Below, piece by piece: positions 23,405-31,719 of a stretch of 64,000 nucleotides of DNA. Numbering within the stretch: position 1 is the stretch's first letter; each line of letters begins with the position of its first letter. Made by a program: the position numbers and the translations under genes. Origin of the DNA: Ornithinibacillus contaminans (GTDB lineage Bacteria > Bacillota > Bacilli > Bacillales > Amphibacillaceae); assembly GCF_001038425.2 (NCBI RefSeq), contig NZ_LDPV02000034.1:146878-210877 (forward strand), read 5' to 3'. The notes beneath the pieces were generated by a model, which was not told the origin of the DNA, made no database searches, and saw nothing but the letters and a program-made list of their open reading frames with translations.

Positions 23405-25618
23405 TTAGTCTTTTTGACTCATCAGTGTTTTTAGATATTCCACTAAGGCATCGATTTCTTCTTCGGATAACGTGCCTTCAAATGGTGGCATGTTTCCGCT
23501 ACCTTTTTTAATTTGTTCCTCGAGTTGTTCATCAGTGAGTGTTGCATTTTCAAGGTTTGGTCCATTGTGTCCGCCAACACCTTCTGCACCGTGACATGCT
23601 AGACAGTTGTTTTCGTATATCTTCAGTCCTTCTTCTGCAACAGCTCCACCTTCACTTTCGGTAACACCCTCACTGTTTTGGTTATCCGTATCCTTGTGAA
23701 CAGGTGATGTGTTAATCGCATCTTCAGGAATATCATCTAATGACGCATACTCACCCTCTAAGGAGAAGGTATAGATTTTATCACCGTGTTGTGTTCCAGC
23801 TAATGTATTACCTGCTGCATAGATGGAAATGTACTGTTTCCCATCTACCTCATACGTGATTGGTGGTGCGTTGGCACCTGCATCTGTCATGAATTCCCAA
23901 AGTTGATCACCATTCGTTGCATCATACGCAATGATACGCCCATCATTGTGTCCTGTGAATACAAGATCACCCTTTGTGGTCAGAATTCCACTGTAAGCAA
24001 TGCTATCCCAATTGTTTTGCCAAACAATTTTGTTCGTTTTAATGTCAATTGCAGTCACCGTACCGCGACTAGGGGCATTCTCAACCGGTTGCCAAATACT
24101 ACCGATAAATTCTTTCCCCTCCGTAAATTTATTTGCCTCATCTTCTGCATGATGTGCATAGGCGAAATAGTTGTCATTTCCTAGGACATAAAACAATTCT
24201 GTATTCGGATTATAGGCAGATGGCGGCCAGTTTGCTCCACCTTGTGGAGACGGTTTTAACGTTACTGGTTCATCCCAGAACGGTGTGAAAATTTCTCCTA
24301 CCTTGCCTTCAAAATTCTCTGGAAGATCATTTTTTATATCTTCTTCTGTAATAGCTTGTGGTACGAAATTATCCCCAATTGGGAATGGTTGGGTAGGTGA
24401 TGTTTTCTGTCTTTCATCCTGTGGTACTGGTTTTTCTTCAATACCAATTAAAGGCTCACCATTAGTTCTATCTAACAGATAGACCCATCCTGTTTTCCCA
24501 GCTTGAGCAATCCCTTTTCGCATTTGCCCGTCCATTTCAACATCGAAAAGCACTACTGGATTGGCAGGATCCATATCCCAAATATCATGATGTACTTCTT
24601 GGAAATGCCATTGATATTCACCAGTATTAGCATCTAATGCTAGTACAGAATCGGAATATAAATTATCGCCTTCACGATTACTACCATCCAAGTCAGGTGA
24701 TGTATTTCCGGTTGAAAAATAAATCATCCCAAGCTCAGGGTCAACAGCTGGAGTCTGCCAAATTGGTGCACCACCAGTAATGATAGTATTACTATCCTCT
24801 GGCCATGTTTCAGAACCTTCATCACCCGGAGTAGGTAACGTGTAGGTTCGCCATAATTCACGTCCCATTTCGGCATCATAAGCAGCTAAAAATCCTCTAA
24901 TTCCATATTCGCCACCAGCGATTCCGGTATATACCTTTCCATCATAGAACAGTGGAGCGCTAGTGATGGTATATCCTTTATCCCATTCGGCTACTTGGGT
25001 TTCCCATACTAATTCACCAGTTTTTTGATCCAGTGCGATAAGTCTTGCATCTAAAAGTCCAACAAATACTAAGCCATTTCCGATAGCCACACCTCGGCTT
25101 GTCCATCCACAACATACCGTGTCCAACCCATCAGCGAGTTGCGGTGTATACTCCCAAATAATTTCACCTGAGGTCGCATCGAGTGCTTGTACAACATTTG
25201 CGCCAGTAATATTAAACATGACGCCATCATAGACAAGTGGAGTTGCTTCGCCTGAATATTTAAATTCCGACCCAGAACCTAAGCTTGTCACCCATTCAAC
25301 TTTAAGCTTACCAACATTTGATTTATCAATTTTTTCTAAAGGAGAATATCTACCATTATAAATATTCCCACCATTGGTAACCCAATTTCCAGAAGGAGGT
25401 GCAGTTAGTTCGTCGGAATTAAAGTTAGGTGCAGTCTCTCCTTTGTAATCCATATGTTGAACTGAACTATGGGCATCTTTTTGTCCAGTTCCGTTTTCGG
25501 TTTCTTCTGTTTGGGTATCGTCTTGCTTGCCAGTATCCTTCTTGTCGTCTTGATCACGACACCCAACCAATAAGAGAAAAATAATACTGGCGACAATTAA
25601 CCAAATTCGCTTATTCAC
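23405..25618 (-). CDS. PQQ-dependent alcohol dehydrogenase-type quinoprotein with C-terminal cytochrome c domain, lipoprotein
   Basis: This 737-residue protein starts at GTG 25618, with AAAGGAG nine bases upstream; an upstream in-frame ATG at 25639 has no site. The signal peptide ends in a lipobox (LLLVGC), so it is anchored outside the membrane. The eight-bladed quinoprotein domain shows NNGNIYN-like (here TNGGNIYNGRYSPLEKID), a vicinal disulphide CC in DTVCCGW, and HHDIWDMDP holding the likely catalytic Asp. The C-terminus is a class I cytochrome c: heme site CLACH and axial Met in GNMPPFEG. Electrons can pass from PQQ to the heme within one chain and on to the respiratory chain. No PQQ-synthesis genes are in the window. 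Confidence 0.88.
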   Translation of the reverse strand: MNKRIWLIVASIIFLLLVGCRDQDDKKDTGKQDDTQTEETENGTGQKDAHSSVQHMDYKGETAPNFNSDELTAPPSGNWVTNGGNIYNGRYSPLEKIDKSNVGKLKVEWVTSLGSGSEFKYSGEATPLVYDGVMFNITGANVVQALDATSGEIIWEYTPQLADGLDTVCCGWTSRGVAIGNGLVFVGLLDARLIALDQKTGELVWETQVAEWDKGYTITSAPLFYDGKVYTGIAGGEYGIRGFLAAYDAEMGRELWRTYTLPTPGDEGSETWPEDSNTIITGGAPIWQTPAVDPELGMIYFSTGNTSPDLDGSNREGDNLYSDSVLALDANTGEYQWHFQEVHHDIWDMDPANPVVLFDVEMDGQMRKGIAQAGKTGWVYLLDRTNGEPLIGIEEKPVPQDERQKTSPTQPFPIGDNFVPQAITEEDIKNDLPENFEGKVGEIFTPFWDEPVTLKPSPQGGANWPPSAYNPNTELFYVLGNDNYFAYAHHAEDEANKFTEGKEFIGSIWQPVENAPSRGTVTAIDIKTNKIVWQNNWDSIAYSGILTTKGDLVFTGHNDGRIIAYDATNGDQLWEFMTDAGANAPPITYEVDGKQYISIYAAGNTLAGTQHGDKIYTFSLEGEYASLDDIPEDAINTSPVHKDTDNQNSEGVTESEGGAVAEEGLKIYENNCLACHGAEGVGGHNGPNLENATLTDEQLEEQIKKGSGNMPPFEGTLSEEEIDALVEYLKTLMSQKD

Positions 25619-25639
25619 ACTATTTAAAGCTCCTTTCAT

Positions 25640-25947
25640 AAAAAAGTTGATAATGCTTCTTTTGTAATTTGCCCGTAACTTTTCAAATTAATCTTTTAAG
25701 TAATAATCTGAATGAAATGTTGTGAAGATAGGTAACAAGAGGATTACGTTTCGATTAACTAATTTTTTAAAAATCAACTATTCCAAAAATCATTCGACAA
25801 TTCCGGTCAAAAATTCGACAGAAATCTAGTATTTGCCATTCAAATTCTATTACATCTGTTTTATAATAGAATTAAAGTGTTGCAAACGATGAGTTGTGTA
25901 GCAACTTTCCGGTGGCAGGCTTAATTTTTGGTTAGGAGATTGATAGA
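25640..25947. other. Divergent promoter region between the quinoprotein and the DUF4015 gene
   Basis: This AT-rich region contains a TATAAT near 25862 on the plus strand without a well-spaced -35. No gene is seen. It must hold both promoters. Confidence 0.4.
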
Positions 25948-27174
25948 ATGAAAAATTTACAACTTAAGAGACTCATGATTGCAATTGTTCTCCTACTCGT
26001 AATTATACTTCCGTTTGCAATACCAGAAATTAGTAGTGGAGATGAAGAACTAATTGCATCTGATCACCAAGAAAGAAACACGAATATTCAATTAATGGAT
26101 GAAGAGGTAAAGGCAAAACGGTTTACTTTTGATTCTGGTTATCAATTTGACTATCCGGATGCAGTAAGAGGGATTTATGTTACTGGTCATTCTGCTGGCG
26201 GTAGCCGATTTGATACGTTATTGGATTTAGTCAATACTACGGACCTTAATGCGATGGTAATTGATATAAAAGACGATTTCGGCTACCTAACATTTAAACC
26301 AGAAGATGGATCACCATTTGCTAATATTGGTCAAAATTATATTAAAGATTCAGTTGAAATGATGAAAACGTTAGAGGAAAATAAAGTCTATCCAATTGCT
26401 AGAATTGTTGTATTTAAAGATACAGTGCTAGCTAATGAACGACCAGAATTATCGTATTTGGAAAATGGAAAAGTGTGGAAAAATAATCGTGGAGATTCAT
26501 TTGTTAACCCGTTTTTAGAAGAAGTATGGGAGTACAATGTTGAAATAGCGAAAATGGCCGCAGAAATGGGCTTTAAGGACATTCAATTTGATTATGTTCG
26601 TTTCCCTGAAGGATTCGAGCTTCGTGATAAAGACTTAGAATACTCCCAAGGCGAATATGCAGAATCAGAACTGGATTTCATTCAACGACGTGTTGAAGCG
26701 GTAACAGATTTTGTTGCATACGCTAAGAAAGAATTGGAGCCGTATGATGTTGATGTATCAGTAGACATTTTTGGGTATTCCGCAACAATTCCTGAAGCGC
26801 CAGGAATAGGCCAAAATTTCTCGAAGATCTCGGAGAGTGTAGATATAATTTCATCAATGATTTATCCAAGTCATTGGTCAAATAACTACTTTGACATTCC
26901 ACTACCGGATGCAGAGCCATATCGACTAACAGAAGAATATGCGAAGGTGGAGAATGAGGTACTCGGAAAGCTAGAAAATCCACCAGTATCAAGACCGTGG
27001 ATCCAAGATTTTGAGGCGCCATGGATTTATAGTGGAACAGGCATTCCGACTACACAATATGGAAAAGCTGAAGTAGAAGCACAAATAAAAGCACTACAAG
27101 ATAATGGAATACAGGAATATCTCATTTGGAATGCAGGGAATACGTATTCGGAAAATGTTGATTTTACGCCTTAA
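25948..27174 (+). CDS. DUF4015 putative glycoside hydrolase, secreted or membrane-anchored
   Basis: This 408-residue protein has an N-terminal hydrophobic segment (MIAIVLLLVIILPFAIP) acting as signal or anchor. The rest matches the DUF4015 TIM-barrel family: VRGIYVTGHSAGG, AMVIDIKDDFGYL, IQFDYVRFPEG and SSMIYPSHW. The Asp in VIDIKDD and the FDYVRFPE motif are candidate active-site residues. The family is related to GH13-like hydrolases acting on cell-wall or extracellular polysaccharide; the substrate is unknown. AGGAGATTGATAGA precedes the ATG, and a terminator follows directly. Confidence 0.85.
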   Translation: MKNLQLKRLMIAIVLLLVIILPFAIPEISSGDEELIASDHQERNTNIQLMDEEVKAKRFTFDSGYQFDYPDAVRGIYVTGHSAGGSRFDTLLDLVNTTDLNAMVIDIKDDFGYLTFKPEDGSPFANIGQNYIKDSVEMMKTLEENKVYPIARIVVFKDTVLANERPELSYLENGKVWKNNRGDSFVNPFLEEVWEYNVEIAKMAAEMGFKDIQFDYVRFPEGFELRDKDLEYSQGEYAESELDFIQRRVEAVTDFVAYAKKELEPYDVDVSVDIFGYSATIPEAPGIGQNFSKISESVDIISSMIYPSHWSNNYFDIPLPDAEPYRLTEEYAKVENEVLGKLENPPVSRPWIQDFEAPWIYSGTGIPTTQYGKAEVEAQIKALQDNGIQEYLIWNAGNTYSENVDFTP

Positions 27175-27181
27175 TATATGA

Positions 27182-27221
27182 AAAAAAGCGATACTTTGAA
27201 TAAAAGTACCGCTTTTTTTCA
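27182..27221 (+). terminator. Terminator after the DUF4015 gene
   Basis: AAAAAAAGCG..ACTTT pairs with AAAGT..CGCTTTTTTT, with a loop of GAATA. Confidence 0.85.
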
Positions 27222-27323
27222 TATAACTACACATACTTACACTATATGGCCCAAAAGGAGATTTAACATTCTCACTTGATTTCGCTATACTGACAACGAG
27301 AATATCGGTAAAGGAGTAGTTCA

Positions 27324-27908
27324 ATGGATTGGTATGAAAAGCTAAGTAAGTATTTTCCTGTAGAAGAAATGAAATCAAAAGAGCATATGGAGCTTTTATT
27401 AAAAGAAAAGGGTGATGTGTATCACAAGGATGAGGGACCACACCATGTGTTAATGTACGCTGAATTTGATACGTTTATTTTTATAGATTATGTATGGGTA
27501 TCTGCTAAATCAAGAGGGCAAGGGATTGGACACAAATTAATGGAAAAGCTAAAAACACGAAATAAACCAATCATACTGGAAGTGGAGCCAGTTGATTATG
27601 AGGATTCCGATTCAGCCAAACGGTTGCATTTTTATAAGCGAGAGGGCTTTAATCACGCGCAGGCAATCGGGTATAATCGTCGCTCCTTAGCGACGAATAA
27701 AGAGAATCCTATGGAGATTCTTTATTGGTCGCCCGCTAATGAATCGGAGGAAATGATTTTTGAACAAATGCACAAGATGTATGAATCTATCCATACTTAT
27801 AAGGATGAGGAGGTCTATGGACAGGCTTATCAACCAGCTGAAGAAGTACTGACGTTCAATGAAGAACGAGAAACAGAGGACATTCTTGCTGATTTGGATC
27901 GAAATTAG
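27324..27908 (+). CDS. GNAT-family N-acetyltransferase
   Basis: This 194-residue cytoplasmic protein has the acetyl-CoA loop SRGQGIGHKLMEKL, matching the Q/R-x-x-G-x-G/A motif, after FIDYVWVSAKS. The C-terminal 60 residues (EEMIFEQMHKMYESIHTY and onward) form an acidic extension beyond the usual fold. The substrate is unknown. AAAGGAG eight bases before the ATG supports the start. Confidence 0.8.
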   Translation: MDWYEKLSKYFPVEEMKSKEHMELLLKEKGDVYHKDEGPHHVLMYAEFDTFIFIDYVWVSAKSRGQGIGHKLMEKLKTRNKPIILEVEPVDYEDSDSAKRLHFYKREGFNHAQAIGYNRRSLATNKENPMEILYWSPANESEEMIFEQMHKMYESIHTYKDEEVYGQAYQPAEEVLTFNEERETEDILADLDRN

Positions 27909-27911
27909 AAA

Positions 27912-27950
27912 GACAAGAAGCCACTTCCTTCCAGGGAGGCGGCTTCTTGT
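27912..27950. terminator. Bidirectional terminator between the GNAT gene and amtB
   Basis: ACAAGAAGCC pairs with GGCTTCTTGT, with a further C/G-rich inner stem. It lies between two convergent genes. Confidence 0.75.
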
Positions 27951-28008
27951 ATCACTTTTAGGGAGTTTATAGATAACTATTGCTTTTAGAAGCAGTAGTA
28001 TTCTAACA

Positions 28009-29313
28009 TTATTGGACTGTTTTACCTTCAGGAGTAAGATTATTTAGCCGATCTGCTAAGGCAAGACCTGCAACAGCAGGTGATTCGAAATCATCATTTG
28101 TTAATAAAGTATCTTTAAAATCATACGCATTGGAACCATGCTCGGTGAAATCAAGACCAGCAATTTCTTCTTCTTTCGTCACACGGATTGGCGAGATTAG
28201 ATTTAGTACATACGTAAATCCACCGATTGTAACAGCAACCCAGGCAATTACAGCAAGGACACCGATTAGCTGAATACCAAGCTGTGCAGGACCATGACCG
28301 TAAAATAAACCAGTAGACGTAGAGAATAGACCAACTGCTAATGTACCCCAAATACCTAAGATTCCGTGAACTGTTATAGCTCCAACTGGATCGTCAACCT
28401 TGACTTTTGCATCTAAGAATCGAATTCCTTCAACAAGAACAACACCGGAAATTAAACCGACGATAATAGAACCACCAAGAGAAATCTCTGCACACCCGGC
28501 GGTAATCCCAACAAGTCCACCTAAAACACCGTTTAAGGACAATGAAGCATCCACTTTCTTAAATCGAAGCTTCGTATAGGCTGCAGAAGAAACCAATGCT
28601 GCAGAAGTAGATAATAAGGTTGTTCCAATTACCATTGGAACTAGCTCTGGATCAGCAGCTAATGAACTACCGCCGTTAAATCCAAACCAGCCAAGCCAAA
28701 GTATAAATACCCCGAGAGCACCTAGTGGAATATTGTGACCAGGGATAACATTAACTTTTTTACCACTGTATTTTCCAAGACGCGGTCCTAATATTAATAC
28801 GACCATTAAGGCACCGACTGCACCAGTTAAATGAACGACAGTAGAACCAGCGAAATCACTAAATCCAAGATTAGTTAGCCAGCCGTCACCTTGCCATACC
28901 CAATGTCCAACCACTGGGTATACAACTGCTGTCATCGCAACTACAATAAGGACATAGCTGCCAAGCTTAATTCTTTCTGCCACAGCGCCAGACATAATAG
29001 TTGCACAAGTTGCGATAAACATTGCTTGGAATACGAAGAATCCAATATCTTCAACACCGCTTAATAAAAATCCATCAGAACCAATAAATGATCCTGCTGT
29101 ACTTCCAAACATTAAGCCATAACCTACGATAAAGAATAAAATTGCTGAGACACTAATTGTTAAGAAGTTTTTCATTAAAATATTGAGTGTGTTTTTAGAA
29201 CGTGTAAATCCTGATTCCACCATTGCAAAACCTGCATGCATAAAAAATACTAGAAATGCCCCTAACATTACCCATACGAGATTAATGGATAATTCTAATT
29301 GCTCTGGACTCAT
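28009..29313 (-). CDS. amtB: Ammonium transporter
   Basis: This 434-residue integral membrane protein of the Amt/Rh family has about 11 TM segments and carries ammonium inward. Conserved features include the N-terminal FFMHAGFAMVESGF, ATCATIMSGAVAERIK, the DFAGSTVVHLTGA pore-His region and GAITVHGILGIWG with the second pore His. GAGGAGG before the ATG supports the start. It is second in glnK-amtB, 28 bases after glnK, as in nrgAB-type nitrogen operons (order reversed relative to B. subtilis nrgA-nrgB). Confidence 0.96.
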   Translation of the reverse strand: MSPEQLELSINLVWVMLGAFLVFFMHAGFAMVESGFTRSKNTLNILMKNFLTISVSAILFFIVGYGLMFGSTAGSFIGSDGFLLSGVEDIGFFVFQAMFIATCATIMSGAVAERIKLGSYVLIVVAMTAVVYPVVGHWVWQGDGWLTNLGFSDFAGSTVVHLTGAVGALMVVLILGPRLGKYSGKKVNVIPGHNIPLGALGVFILWLGWFGFNGGSSLAADPELVPMVIGTTLLSTSAALVSSAAYTKLRFKKVDASLSLNGVLGGLVGITAGCAEISLGGSIIVGLISGVVLVEGIRFLDAKVKVDDPVGAITVHGILGIWGTLAVGLFSTSTGLFYGHGPAQLGIQLIGVLAVIAWVAVTIGGFTYVLNLISPIRVTKEEEIAGLDFTEHGSNAYDFKDTLLTNDDFESPAVAGLALADRLNNLTPEGKTVQ

Positions 29314-29341
29314 TAAATTTCCTCCTCAAGTAAATGTTTGT

Positions 29342-29683
29342 TTATAAGACTGCTTCCGCTCCGCGTTCTTTTGTGCGGATTCTAATTACTTCTTCAATAG
29401 GATGAATGAAAATTTTTCCGTCACCGATTTCACCTGTATTACAAGCTTCAATAATTATTGCGACGATTTCATCCACCTGTTCGTTTTCAACAACTGTTTC
29501 AACCTTAAGCTTCGGTAATAGCTGAATTTGAAAGGTGGTTCCACGAAATACACCTTTTTGTCCTTTTTGTTTACCAGTTCCAGCAGCTTCAGTAATCGTA
29601 AGACCGCTAATGCCAATTTCAGATAGTTTAGCTCTTAAATCTTGAAATTTCTCCGGTCGAATTATTGCCTCGATTTTCTTCAA
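29342..29683 (-). CDS. glnK: PII nitrogen regulatory protein
   Basis: This 113-residue PII protein binds ATP/ADP and 2-oxoglutarate, and gates AmtB. The start MKKIEAIIRPEKFQDLRAKL is typical, and the T-loop reads GKQKGQKGVFRGTTFQIQLL. The residue equal to E. coli Tyr51 is Phe, so uridylylation at that site is impossible, as in many Gram-positives. The B-loop TGEIGDGKIF is intact. Translation begins at TTG behind AAGGGGGG. Two TnrA-type boxes lie upstream. Confidence 0.96.
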   Translation of the reverse strand: MKKIEAIIRPEKFQDLRAKLSEIGISGLTITEAAGTGKQKGQKGVFRGTTFQIQLLPKLKVETVVENEQVDEIVAIIIEACNTGEIGDGKIFIHPIEEVIRIRTKERGAEAVL

Positions 29684-29708
29684 ATGTAGTCCCCCCTTTT
29701 TAATCTTA

Positions 29709-29725
29709 TGTAAGGTTTTATAACA
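29709..29725 (-). promoter_or_regulatory. TnrA/GlnR-type box, proximal
   Basis: TGTAAGGTTTTATAACA fits the TnrA/GlnR consensus TGTNA-N7-TNACA exactly and is a partial palindrome. It lies 26 bases before the glnK start, so it may fall within or downstream of the promoter and act in repression. Confidence 0.75.
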
Positions 29726-29810
29726 TCATGAATTATATTACTTATCATAAGGTGGTTTTTATCAAAAATCAAGTGTTTTTTTAGAAAATTTATAAAAATA
29801 AACAATCGAA

Positions 29811-29827
29811 TGTAAGAAAACCTAACA
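29811..29827 (-). promoter_or_regulatory. TnrA/GlnR-type box, distal
   Basis: TGTAAGAAAACCTAACA also fits TGTNA-N7-TNACA. It lies about 130 bases before glnK, in a position suited to TnrA activation under nitrogen limitation, as for B. subtilis nrgAB. The exact promoter between the boxes is not clear by eye. Confidence 0.78.
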
Positions 29828-29968
29828 TTCGGTGAAGAGGTAGTGGTATGATTTGGGGTTTCGTATCAGTTGCAAAGGTTTATTGGAAGTGGATTTTGGG
29901 TATAGTAGAAGTAAATTAAACTATTTTGTGAACATCGTGAAAATAGACTTGTATCATCTACCTTTTGC

Positions 29969-29994
29969 TTGACAAGTATAGTATACTTATACAT
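29969..29994 (+). promoter_or_regulatory. Candidate spx promoter with a palindromic operator in the spacer
   Basis: TTGACA (29969-29974) is followed by the palindrome AAGTATA-G-TATACTT (29974-29988) and a CATATA-like -10. A protein bound to the palindrome would block RNA polymerase. Spx promoters in B. subtilis are repressed by the MarR/DUF24-type YodB and by PerR; assignment here is inference. Confidence 0.55.
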
Positions 29995-30144
29995 ATAGGT
30001 TATTTAAACTTATTGTTATTTAATAAAGCAATATTTGCTCACGCCACCTTATATTGGTAATTGGGCAAGTAATCTCACAGTGGAATTTCTCCCTGTAGGT
30101 GGATTCCGTTTATAAAATGTAGACATATCGAGGAGTGAAGTATC

Positions 30145-30540
30145 ATGGTAACACTTTATACCTCACCAAGTTGTACTTCTTGCAGAAAAGCAAAGGCATG
30201 GCTAGAAAAAAATGATATCCCTTTTACGGAGCGCAATATATTCTCTGAACCATTATCATTGGATGAAATAAAAGAGATTTTACGCATGACCGAGGATGGG
30301 ACAGATGAAATAATTTCAACTCGCTCTAAGGTTTTTCAAAAATTGAATGTAAATATTGAACAGCTTCCATTACAAGAATTATTTACGTTAATTCAGCAAA
30401 ATCCAGGATTATTAAGAAGACCAATTATTCTGGATGAGAAACGATTGCAGGTTGGCTATAACGAAGATGAGATTCGAAGATTTTTACCAAGAACTGTCCG
30501 TACCTTTCAATTACGAGAAGCTCAACGCATGGTAAACTAG
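30145..30540 (+). CDS. spx: Transcriptional regulator Spx
   Basis: Spx binds the RNA polymerase alpha CTD and redirects transcription in disulphide stress. The 131-residue ArsC-like protein has the redox switch CTSC ([11 protein letters not shown]) at residues 10-13 and the RPI motif [19 protein letters not shown]. The C-terminal tail seen by ClpXP is present. The adaptor gene spxH is in the same window at 35741, which fits the known Spx turnover circuit. A terminator follows. Confidence 0.97.
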   Translation: MVTLYTSPSCTSCRKAKAWLEKNDIPFTERNIFSEPLSLDEIKEILRMTEDGTDEIISTRSKVFQKLNVNIEQLPLQELFTLIQQNPGLLRRPIILDEKRLQVGYNEDEIRRFLPRTVRTFQLREAQRMVN

Positions 30541-30563
30541 CCAAACAACGAATGTGAAAAAGT

Positions 30564-30600
30564 AAAAAGCGCAGATCTGACACATTGATCTGCGCTTTTC
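30564..30600 (+). terminator. Terminator after spx
   Basis: AAAAGCGCAGATC pairs perfectly with GATCTGCGCTTTT around TGACACATT. Confidence 0.93.
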
Positions 30601-30789
30601 GTTTCCGACTTACGAAAAACTTAGCTGATGACAAAACCATGAATATAAGTTAAAATAATATTTTAAATAAATGTATATAGGCATATTAATTTCCAAAATG
30701 CAATATGCTAACATACAATAAACGTAAAGAGAAACTAACTTACTTTCTATAGATTAGGTGAAGAAGCTCTTCTGCCCAATAATAAAAGT

Positions 30790-30913
30790 GGAAGCGCCTT
30801 GGCAGCAACGTGCGGACTGGGACTGGGATTGAAGTTACTTATCCCACCGAAAACCATTTGCGGTTACTCGCCCCACCAAAAAGATTGATAGTCCCTTGGC
30901 GCTGGAGCTGGAT
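30790..30913 (+). repeat. Dispersed intergenic repeat, copy 1 (before mecA)
   Basis: The copy begins GAAGCGCC, contains TGCGGACTGGGACTG and CCCACCGAAAACCATTT, and ends TTGGCGCTGGAGCTGGA. The same blocks in the same order occur on the minus strand at 35481-35672 with a longer middle. The ends carry GCGCC/GGCGC inverted sequence. It extends up to 24 bases from the mecA start and covers most of the spx-mecA gap. No protein is encoded. Confidence 0.75.
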
Positions 30914-30937
30914 GAACAAAAGAAGGGAGAGAAATAC

Positions 30938-31624
30938 ATGGAAATCGAAAGAATTAATGAAAATACGGTAAAATTTTTTATCTCCTATGTTGATATTGAA
31001 GATCGTGGTTTTCAGCGAGAAGAGATCTGGTACAATCGTGAGCGCAGTGAACAATTATTCTGGCAAATGATGGACGAGGTAAATTATAAGGAAGACTTTC
31101 ATGTAGAAGGTCCATTGTGGATTCAAGTTCATGCGCTTGAAAAGGGCTTAGAAATTGTGGTTACGAAAGCACAACTTTCTAAGAATGGAGATAATCTAGA
31201 ATTTCCGACCGAAGATGGTACAACAATCGATATTCCAGTGGATGAAAAAGTCGAATCCTTCTTAGAAGAAAAATTTGGCAAGAATGACGTTAGTGAATTA
31301 GATGAGGATTATATCGAAGAGAATCTGTGGATTATAGCTGGATTTAACGATTTTGAGGATGTCATTCAATTAAGTCATCATTTCCAAGAAGAAACAAATA
31401 GTGAGGAAGAAACACTATATTATTATAATGGTAAGTACTATTTATATATGGAATTTTCTCAAGATATACTTGATGAACATAGTCAAGAAGATATCATTTC
31501 AAGAGTATTTGAATATGGTGACGACTCCGATATGACAGTACATGTATTAGAAGAATATGGTAAGAAGATATTTGAAAATAATACATTTGAAGCGGTTCGC
31601 CAACATTTTCCTGCAACTATCTAA
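30938..31624 (+). CDS. mecA: Adaptor protein MecA
   Basis: MecA links ClpC to substrates such as ComK. The 228-residue protein has the N-terminal substrate domain (MEIERINENTVKFFISYVDI), an acidic linker, and the C-terminal ClpC-binding domain (EEETLYYYNGKYYLYMEFS). The start at 30938 follows AAGGGAGAGAAATAC; the in-frame extension further left runs into a dispersed repeat and is rejected. Gene order spx-mecA-coiA-pepF matches B. subtilis. Confidence 0.95.
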   Translation: MEIERINENTVKFFISYVDIEDRGFQREEIWYNRERSEQLFWQMMDEVNYKEDFHVEGPLWIQVHALEKGLEIVVTKAQLSKNGDNLEFPTEDGTTIDIPVDEKVESFLEEKFGKNDVSELDEDYIEENLWIIAGFNDFEDVIQLSHHFQEETNSEEETLYYYNGKYYLYMEFSQDILDEHSQEDIISRVFEYGDDSDMTVHVLEEYGKKIFENNTFEAVRQHFPATI

Positions 31625-31655
31625 GATACCTAAATACAAGGTGTCTTATTTTTTT
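31623..31655 (+). terminator. Terminator after mecA
   Basis: AAGATACC...AGGTGTCTT forms a stem with one mismatch, followed by ATTTTTTT. The stop codon overlaps its start. Confidence 0.82.
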
Positions 31656-31719
31656 GGAGATTTTTAGCAGGGATTTTGTCATCTCTACCGAATGTATAGA
31701 GGAGGAGGTGACGATCAAA

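Noticed and set aside
23405..25618. Possible lanthanide-dependent quinoprotein (Asp two residues after the catalytic Asp in WDMD)
   Set aside because: The same HHD.WDMD pattern occurs in membrane glucose dehydrogenases that are not lanthanide enzymes, so the motif does not decide the metal.
30839..31054. 71-residue minus-strand open frame over the mecA start
   Set aside because: It crosses the dispersed repeat and mecA and has no ribosome site.
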